Shown: positions 33,711 through 39,183 of the stretch, piece by piece | How the letters are laid out: the number at the start of each line of letters is the position of its first letter | How positions within the stretch are numbered: the first letter of the stretch is position 1 | Made by a program: the position numbers and the translations under genes | Notes under the pieces: generated by a model | What the model saw: the letters and a program-made list of their open reading frames with translations, nothing else | The model's database searches: none | Told to the model about the DNA's origin: nothing | From: Microcaldota archaeon | GTDB taxonomy: Archaea; Micrarchaeota; Micrarchaeia; Anstonellales; J096 | Direction of reading: 5' to 3' | Assembly: GCA_027024255.1 (NCBI GenBank) | Contig: JALVSQ010000021.1 | Location: 1-39,183, forward strand | DNA length: 39,183 nt

Positions 33711-34743
33711 ATAGTTTTATCCACCTTTTAGCAATTCTTTTTATATCATATTCCTTTGCCTTTTTAATGCACTCCTTTTCATCTGCTTTCTTTGCTTCTT
33801 CAAACGCTTTCATAAAAGAGTGCCTGTCCCAGAATACACTTGTTGCTAATTCCTCTCCTGCTGTGCCTTTTAATGCAATCACAGGCATGCCTGAGGCTAA
33901 GGCCTCAAGAACAACCAGCCCCTGAGTATCAAATTTTGAAGTGAATATAAGGGCAGTTTTTGTTTTGTAAAGTCTTTTTAGCTCTTCATCGCTTACAAAG
34001 CCAAGAAAATGAACAAGGTGAGAAACATTGAATTCTTTTGCTTTTGATTTAAAATAATCAATTCCCGGCCCTTTTCCAGCAATATACAAGTGAATATTCT
34101 TTAAGTAAGGAAATACAACATCAAATCCTTTTTCTTTAACAACCCTGCCAACATGTAGAAGTGAATCTTCTTTACATTCTCTTTTTCCTTTGAATGCATC
34201 TGTTTTTATGCCGTTAGGCATTACAATAGCATTTATTCCATGTGCCTTTAATTTATTTGATGCATATGTGGTTGGAGCAGTTACAACATCGAATTTTGAG
34301 TAAAGAAATTTTAAGTATGCCCAGGCAAGTTTTTCAGCACTCTTTTCTATTAACTTGTTCTTTGCTATGTAATGGGTTGCATCTGCGATGCTTGTGTGGA
34401 ATGTGGCTATTGAAGGAATGCTAAATGCATGTGCCATTGCCAGTGCAGCCCATGCAGTTAGAGCAACACCATGGTTATGCACTATGTCAATGTTCTTTTC
34501 CTTAAATAGGCTCTTTAATTTTAGAAAGTTGGGAAATGCAAATTTATAGTCGGGATAAGGCTTGAAAGGTGTTGATGTGAAGTAAAACACATCTTTAGTT
34601 TGCATTTCTTTACCATCAGGAGATGGAGCAAATACATAAACCTTATGGCCCAGTTTTTCTAACTCTTCTTTAAGCAATGAAATGCTCACAACAACACCGT
34701 CTTTATTTGGTAAATAACTGTCTGTAAAAAAGGCTATATTCAT
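33697..34743 (-). CDS. GT4-family glycosyltransferase
   Basis: 348 residues, GT-B fold. The N-terminal domain opens MNIAFFTDSYLPNKDGVVVS and includes DIVHNHGVALTAW; the C-terminal donor domain has LLHVGRVVKEKGFDVVF and the nucleotide-sugar motif FDTQGLVVLEALASGMPVIA. It probably transfers a sugar to a lipid or glycan acceptor on the cytoplasmic face of the membrane; donor unknown. ATGA overlap with the GT2 gene upstream makes a two-gene operon. Confidence 0.9.
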   Translation of the reverse strand: MNIAFFTDSYLPNKDGVVVSISLLKEELEKLGHKVYVFAPSPDGKEMQTKDVFYFTSTPFKPYPDYKFAFPNFLKLKSLFKEKNIDIVHNHGVALTAWAALAMAHAFSIPSIATFHTSIADATHYIAKNKLIEKSAEKLAWAYLKFLYSKFDVVTAPTTYASNKLKAHGINAIVMPNGIKTDAFKGKRECKEDSLLHVGRVVKEKGFDVVFPYLKNIHLYIAGKGPGIDYFKSKAKEFNVSHLVHFLGFVSDEELKRLYKTKTALIFTSKFDTQGLVVLEALASGMPVIALKGTAGEELATSVFWDRHSFMKAFEEAKKADEKECIKKAKEYDIKRIAKRWIKLFNQL

Positions 34744-35438
34744 TCTCTCACAGCCTCATATTTGTTAAATGAGGAGTTGAGTAAATTTACTTTAAAAAAG
34801 TTTATTGTGTGAAAAACAGCATATCTCAACCAGCCCCATTTCCTTATCCTTCTGTTACTTGTGAATGTTCTTGCATTCTCAACAAAAACAACCTTACATA
34901 TTTTCTTTACTCTTTTTATTAAATCAGTATCTTCACCTGTTTGCATATCTCTGATTCCACCAACCTTATCGTAAACACTCCTTTTTATTGCTATACTGTC
35001 ACCTGAGGCAAACACAAAGCCTATTAAGAAAGCAAGAGGGATGAGGCATTTATTTAATATGAATCCACCTACTCTTTCAATTAAATTTGATTCTTCAACA
35101 TAAATGCTTCCCACAGCAGCGCAGGCTTTTCCTTCTATTATTGGTCTGGTTAAGTTGTAAAGCCACTCATTATCATAAACTGCATCGGCACTTGCCAAAA
35201 CAATTATATCTCCTTTTGCCTTTTCAACACCCTTTGCCCTTCCATAGCCAATACCTTCTCTCTTCACATCAACAATTCTGCATTTGAATTTCTTTGCTAT
35301 TTCCCTTGTCTTATCTTTACTTTTATAATCAGCTATTATTACCTCATCAGGTTTAAGGCTTTGTCTCATTATACTTTTCAGTGTCTTTGCTAAATACCTC
35401 TCTTCATTGTAAGTTGGAATAACGATGCTTATCCTCAC
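34740..35438 (-). CDS. GT2-family glycosyltransferase
   Basis: 232 residues, GT-A fold. It opens MRISIVIPTYNEERYLAKTL, with VIIADYKSKDKT and GRAKGVEKAKGDIIVL. The usual DxD metal motif appears as ASADAVYD, keeping the second Asp only. GEDTDLIKRVKK is the catalytic-base region. A hydrophobic stretch (about 128-147) may associate with the membrane. First gene of the operon with the GT4 enzyme, suggesting joint work on a surface glycan or lipid. Confidence 0.88.
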   Translation of the reverse strand: MRISIVIPTYNEERYLAKTLKSIMRQSLKPDEVIIADYKSKDKTREIAKKFKCRIVDVKREGIGYGRAKGVEKAKGDIIVLASADAVYDNEWLYNLTRPIIEGKACAAVGSIYVEESNLIERVGGFILNKCLIPLAFLIGFVFASGDSIAIKRSVYDKVGGIRDMQTGEDTDLIKRVKKICKVVFVENARTFTSNRRIRKWGWLRYAVFHTINFFKVNLLNSSFNKYEAVRE

Positions 35439-35537
35439 AACTTATGCTTAACAAACAACATTTAAAAAAATTCCTGAGGCAGTGTGTTTTGCTTTTTGGA
35501 GTAATTTCTCTTCATTTTTAACCTGCTATTAACTTTC

Positions 35538-36352
35538 TTATTCTTTCTCTAACTTCAGGGTTTTTTCTGCTAATTGTTCAAGTGCTGTTTCAGATGCTTC
35601 TTTAACATCATAATCCTCGTATTTGTCCTTTAACCTTTCCATAAGAGCATTAATGACTTCTTCATTTGCTACTCCCAATTCTCCCTGCGTATTTTAACTA
35701 AAGCCTCAGCAACTGCTTTTTTAACATCCCATTTTTCGTTCTCATCTTTTAACCTCCCTATAAGAGCATCCATTACTTCTTTACTTGCAATTCCTAATTC
35801 TCCTAAAGCCAGACATACTTCATATCTTTCTTCCGGGTTTCTGCTGTTAATACCGGGTAAAATTCTTTCAACAATTTCTTCCTCCATTTTGTTCTTTTTA
35901 GCTATTTTACCCAGGGCTTCAGCAACTGCTTTTTTAACATACGGCAATTCGCTCCCATCTTTCAACCTTTCTAAAAGAGCATTAATAACCTTCTTACTTT
36001 TTACTCCCAGATCACCCAGGGCAGCACAGGCTTCCATCCTTTCCTCCCAGTCCTCACTATTAATCTTAACCAAAAGAGTTTCTATTACTTTATTGACCAG
36101 TTCCTTGGTTACTTCCTCTCCGAACCTTTCCTTTATCTCTTCAATAGTCTTTTTATCAGGGATTCCTTCCTTAAACTCTTCAAGCAATCTTTTAACCACC
36201 TCTTCTTTGTATTTATGGACCTGAGAAGGAGCTATAAGTCTTACCAACTTTTCATCAGGAATTCCATCTTCCATTAACTTCTTAAATAAATTAGCCTCTC
36301 TTCTTTTGGCTTCTTCTATATTCTCCTTCACTATTTTCATCAATTTTCTCAT
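35538..36352 (-). pseudogene. HEAT-repeat family protein 3, frameshifted copy of protein 2
   Basis: The intact N-terminal frame (35669-36352) codes for 227 residues, nearly identical to HEAT protein 2 over its N-terminal domain and first repeats. Relative to the paralogue, about 14 extra nt near 35682-35695 shift the frame, so translation stops at 35669. Past that point the other frame still encodes the C-terminal repeat through AEKTLKLEKE, ending at 35538. The 139 nt at 35518-35656 match 31532-31670 with one mismatch, so the damage is recent. The copy also lacks most middle repeats. It may be a pseudogene or a functional shortened protein. Confidence 0.75.
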
Positions 36353-36464
36353 TATGTTAATTATTGTGGAATGAAATGTTTAAAAAACTTAGATGGAATT
36401 ATCCTGAATGATTATCTGGAAAGCACCTGTTTTAAATAATCTTTGTTGAGTTAAATACAAAACC

Positions 36465-37409
36465 ATGAATGTTATGCTTATTGCTGAGGGCAACGGTTAT
36501 GGTCATGCTTCCAGGCTTTCTTTATTGGCTACTTACTTCAAGGAGCCTATAATTACATTCTACAAAGGCGTTGAGTTTTGTAAAAAAGAGGGCATTCCAT
36601 ACATTGATATTGGCACGCCTTACTACATTGATGATGAAAATGTTGCCTTAAAGTTAAACATAAATGGTATGAAAAGATGGTTCAAGCCCCTTTTGCTCAA
36701 AAATCTTGTGGATATGGCTAAGGAAAAGGATGTAATTATAGGGGATACATCTCTTTTAGCATTGGTAATCGGCAAGATAGCAAAGAAGCCAGTCATAGGT
36801 ATTTTCAGCGATGTTTACAGCAATACATTTATCCCTTCATTTATAAATCCAATAAGCAAGAAGACTATTGCAGCAGTCCTGAATATGTTTGATTCTCTCC
36901 TCATTCCTGATTTTCCACCACCTTATTCAATTTCCTCCTTAAACCTTCAATTAAAAAAAGCAAGGTTCATAGGACCTATGGTTAAGCCCATCAGGCAGGT
37001 AAAGCATAACATTCCATTAGTTGTTTCAGCAGGGGGCAACGGCATTGAGGTTAAGAGGATTAAAGACCTTGGTTTAAGGTTTATTTCTCAATACGATGTT
37101 AAAAACATAAGGCAGTATTACAAGCATGCAAAGGGTATTTTGACCCATGGTGGCCACACAACAATAATGGAAGGCATTTACTATGCTAAACCACTTTTGT
37201 TTTTTGTTAATAAAAAGTACAAAGAAAGGCTCAACAACTCTGTGAAGGCAGAATCCTTAGGCATTGGAAGGATTGTTTCCTTAGAGAGTTTACCCATGGC
37301 CATTGATGAGATTGATTTTATGAAAAAGAGGGTTTTGTGGTTTTCCAAATGGGCAAGAAGGTTTAATCCTGTAAAAGATGTTGAAGATGAAATAAGTAAA
37401 TTTGTTTAA
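36465..37409 (+). CDS. GT-B glycosyltransferase (MurG/UDP-GT-like)
   Basis: 314 residues. The N-terminus MNVMLIAEGNGYGHASRL has the Gly-rich acceptor loop of MurG-like enzymes; the C-terminal motif GILTHGGHTTIMEGIYYAKP is the nucleotide-sugar site of this group. LVVSAGGNGIE marks the start of the second Rossmann domain. Likely transfers a sugar from a UDP/NDP donor. TTTTAAATA at 36431-36439 lies about 30 nt before ATG. The locus B repeat begins right after its stop. Confidence 0.83.
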   Translation: MNVMLIAEGNGYGHASRLSLLATYFKEPIITFYKGVEFCKKEGIPYIDIGTPYYIDDENVALKLNINGMKRWFKPLLLKNLVDMAKEKDVIIGDTSLLALVIGKIAKKPVIGIFSDVYSNTFIPSFINPISKKTIAAVLNMFDSLLIPDFPPPYSISSLNLQLKKARFIGPMVKPIRQVKHNIPLVVSAGGNGIEVKRIKDLGLRFISQYDVKNIRQYYKHAKGILTHGGHTTIMEGIYYAKPLLFFVNKKYKERLNNSVKAESLGIGRIVSLESLPMAIDEIDFMKKRVLWFSKWARRFNPVKDVEDEISKFV

Positions 37410-37413
37410 TTGT

Positions 37414-37461
37414 CCATTTTTCTGGACAAAAATTTCAATTTTTGTAAATTTTTCTGGACAA
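37414..37461. repeat. 48-nt direct repeat downstream of ATPase B
   Basis: Two cores ATTTTTCTGGACAA at 37416-37429 and 37448-37461, spaced 32 nt. The 48 nt are identical to 38732-38779, offset 1318 nt, same orientation. At this copy TGTCC at 37411-37415 also makes a dyad with GGACA at 37423-37427. It ends 2 nt before the ATPase stop codon. Confidence 0.92.
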
Positions 37462-37462
37462 G

Positions 37463-38695
37463 CTATACAAGGCAGGCAAGGTATAAGGGTAAGGTGACCA
37501 CATTACCTTCTATACTTATCTCTTCTCCTTCTTTTAAAAGAAAGCCCTTTCTTATCTGGCTTTTTGTTTTTGACGGGCCTCCTATTTCAAGGTCAAGGAA
37601 CGCATTGCCTGCCCTTATCTTATAATCAGGCTGTTTTTTTCCATGATTGTAGAAAAGAGGTATTTTTTTGTAATAAAAAGAGGAGACAACTGCATCTTCT
37701 CTGAGGCCACCTATGTTTTCTCTGAGATAAAGGTTAAGTGTTAAGCTGTGCCTTAATAAAGGAGATGAAAACAAAAACTTTCTTTCTTTCCTTAACGAAG
37801 CAGATGAAGGGGGATATGGCAACACAGATATAAGAAAGGAGGATGTTTCAAGAGCATTTAAGATGTTCAACACAGTCGTTCTTGATGTTCCTGCTATTTC
37901 TGCAAACCTCTGGAGCGATATCTTTTCAGGTGGGGAAAGGGCTATTGTTTCAACTATCTTTCTTGCTTTTTCACCTGCATCTATGTTGAAGCCTCCTATG
38001 TAGGGGAAATCAAATGTTACTATCTGGGAGAGGAGGCTGTAAGCAACATCCCTGACATTCATCCCGAATGCAAGGGGAAATCCATGGGTGAGGTATTCCC
38101 TGAATTCGTAGCTTAAACTCCTTAACCTTAATAAATAATCTTTTGCCTTTGTGTATGCATCCTTTGGCATAGATGAAAATATGTCAATTGCAGATTCATT
38201 TACATGTATGCCTTTCTTTATTCTCAGATATTCCCTGAAGGTAAGAGGAGGCAGTTCATAGAATACGGCCCTTCTTGCCATTGCAGAACCTTTGAGCCTT
38301 ATCTTTATGGCTGAGGATCCCGTTGCTATTATTTTAAGCTTGAAGTTATCATATATTATTTTAAGCTTTTTATCCCATTCGCTAATGTCTGTTAGCTCAT
38401 CTATGTAAAGTGTTCGGAGGTTGGTGTGCTTTATGTAGTCTTTAACAACCTTCACAATGTCCAGTTTGTAATAAGATAGACTCGACCCGTCTATGAACAT
38501 GCCGTCTCTTTCAGCCATTGCCTGATTCAATGAAACAGATTTTCCTATACCTCTTAATCCGTAATATATGAAAGCAAGTTCTCCTTTTTCATTTTTGAGC
38601 CTTTCAACAATATCTCTTTGTTTGTACTTTTTAGCATCTTCTTTTCTTTCCTCTTTCTTTTCTTCCATGAACCTTATGAATTCAAAAACGTCCAT
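37463..38695 (-). CDS. AAA ATPase 'B' with C-terminal DUF4143-like domain
   Basis: 410 residues. Walker A YYGLRGIGKS (about 44-53), Walker B TLYIDELTD, sensor IIATGSSA, then LPPLTFREYL, a winged-helix-like segment (LQRFAEIAGTSRTTVLNIL, about 265-290) and a C-terminal PD-(D/E)XK-like domain (QPDYKIRAG, LDLEIGGPSKTK). Closest relative in the window is ATPase C. ATG at 38695; ATATTTTTAAAGT on the minus strand (about 38717-38729) is at TATA distance. The gene is enclosed by two perfect 48-nt direct repeats and sits between a glycosyltransferase and an S-layer gene. Confidence 0.87.
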   Translation of the reverse strand: MDVFEFIRFMEEKKEERKEDAKKYKQRDIVERLKNEKGELAFIYYGLRGIGKSVSLNQAMAERDGMFIDGSSLSYYKLDIVKVVKDYIKHTNLRTLYIDELTDISEWDKKLKIIYDNFKLKIIATGSSAIKIRLKGSAMARRAVFYELPPLTFREYLRIKKGIHVNESAIDIFSSMPKDAYTKAKDYLLRLRSLSYEFREYLTHGFPLAFGMNVRDVAYSLLSQIVTFDFPYIGGFNIDAGEKARKIVETIALSPPEKISLQRFAEIAGTSRTTVLNILNALETSSFLISVLPYPPSSASLRKERKFLFSSPLLRHSLTLNLYLRENIGGLREDAVVSSFYYKKIPLFYNHGKKQPDYKIRAGNAFLDLEIGGPSKTKSQIRKGFLLKEGEEISIEGNVVTLPLYLACLV

Positions 38696-38731
38696 TGTAA
38701 GTCTTTTTAATAAAATACTTTAAAAATATTG

Positions 38732-38779
38732 CCATTTTTCTGGACAAAAATTTCAATTTTTGTAAATTTTTCTGGACAA
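38732..38779. repeat. 48-nt direct repeat at the ATPase B promoter
   Basis: Cores ATTTTTCTGGACAA at 38734-38747 and 38766-38779 (spacing 32 nt). The near core lies about 7 nt upstream of the ATPase B TATA box, matching loci A and C. Its other side is 36 nt from the stop codon of the S-layer gene. Confidence 0.92.
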
Positions 38780-38815
38780 ATAAAATAATAAATAAAGAAA
38801 AAAGAGAGTTTAGAT

Positions 38816-39183
38816 TTACTGTCTCTGTAAAGCAGATATGAACTGCTGTGCTGCTGAGACTGTGTCTTCTGCTGTCCAACCTGCAACAACGATCTTGCCA
38901 CCAACTTCCTTGACAACCACTGGGTTCTCTGGACTTAACTCAACATCGCTGCCTTCAAGTGCTGCTGCTGTAACACTGTTTACAGCAGGACCACCGACTG
39001 TTACGACTGTACCTGTGTCTGGAGCCTGTGAATCAAGGACAACTAAGTCACTTACTGTACCTGATGGAACTGCTGCCTGGAATGTTGTGTATGTCTGCGA
39101 ACCATCGCTTATAACTGCTGAAACTCCGCTCATGTCAGCAGTTGTTCCTCCTTCTGCTGATGCAGTGCATGATGCTGTTGCCT
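38816..39183 (-). CDS. S-layer protein, C-terminal part (5' end beyond window)
   Basis: About 122 codons, open through the right edge. The sequence VVTVGGPAVNSVTAAALEGS, then VVVKEVGGKIVVAGWTAEDTVSAAQ, is typical of the C-terminal domain of methanococcal-type archaeal S-layer proteins, which form the cell's outer protein lattice. The segment is rich in Ala/Val/Thr/Ser, with few basic residues, and has one Cys (SCTA) upstream. An internal ATG at 39133 is not the start, because the frame and S-layer-like composition continue beyond it. Confidence 0.85.
   Translation of the reverse strand, partial: ATASCTASAEGGTTADMSGVSAVISDGSQTYTTFQAAVPSGTVSDLVVLDSQAPDTGTVVTVGGPAVNSVTAAALEGSDVELSPENPVVVKEVGGKIVVAGWTAEDTVSAAQQFISALQRQ

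Noticed and set aside
37414-38779. Insertion sequence with transposase
   Set aside because: The flanking repeats are direct, not terminal inverted, and the enclosed gene is an AAA ATPase with no transposase motif.

Overview
The window is archaeal: it carries an A-type (A1AO) ATP synthase operon, thermosome, Rpo11 (RpoL), GINS51, Pelota, GatD, a Ser/His (ER-type) signal peptidase, an S-layer protein and tRNA genes without encoded CCA. Base composition is AT-rich and genes are tightly packed, with many convergent pairs overlapping at their stop codons. Many genes have a TATA-like box 24-30 nt before the start codon and no Shine-Dalgarno (leaderless), while operon-internal genes use GGTG/GGAGGTGAT-type sites. 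The lineage cannot be fixed from this window; a small-genome or DPANN-like archaeon is plausible but is an inference.

Layout. 1-5623 (-): ATP synthase genes in transcription order H, I, K, E, C, F, A (A runs off the left edge). 5678-7499: a divergent PP2C-like protein and two small unknowns. 7624-8859 (-): first of three HEAT-repeat paralogues. 8897-10168 (-): AAA ATPase 'D', divergent from gatD. 11555-13192: GINS51, a membrane protein and an ABC ATPase. 13278-14689: repeats and AAA ATPase 'C'. 14733-16904: rhomboid, pelA, zinc protein, K+ channel. 16945-19243: tRNA-Asn, a beta-carbonic-anhydrase-like protein, an AIM24-family protein. 19240-24121: cysS, tRNA-Arg with a duplicated 3' end, unknown helical protein, hisS, rnhB, PRC-barrel, tRNA-Gln. 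24189-26730: apt, mtnP, DRG-type GTPase. 26731-27994: AAA+ gene 'A' (Cdc6-like) between direct repeats. 27990-31398: DUF134, a 38-residue ORF, signal peptidase, rpo11, thermosome. 31552-36352: two HEAT paralogues (one frameshifted) enclosing a thioredoxin-like gene and two glycosyltransferases. 36465-37409: GT-B glycosyltransferase. 37414-38779: AAA ATPase 'B' between perfect 48-nt direct repeats. 38816-39183: S-layer protein C-terminus.

The most interesting pattern is shared by the four AAA-type ATPase genes (A-D). Each is preceded by its own private repeat, with cores spaced 31-33 nt (about three helical turns) and ending about 6-7 nt before the TATA box. The four core sequences are unrelated. 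At loci A and B the complete repeat pair is also found directly after the gene, making 1.2-1.3 kb repeat-ATPase-repeat cassettes; at locus C the pair is duplicated upstream. This looks like a family of self-contained, possibly self-regulating and possibly mobile ATPase modules, each with its own DNA address. A second family, HEAT-repeat proteins with a shared IAPSQ-containing N-terminal domain, is expanded by recent duplication and associated with a separate decayed dispersed repeat.
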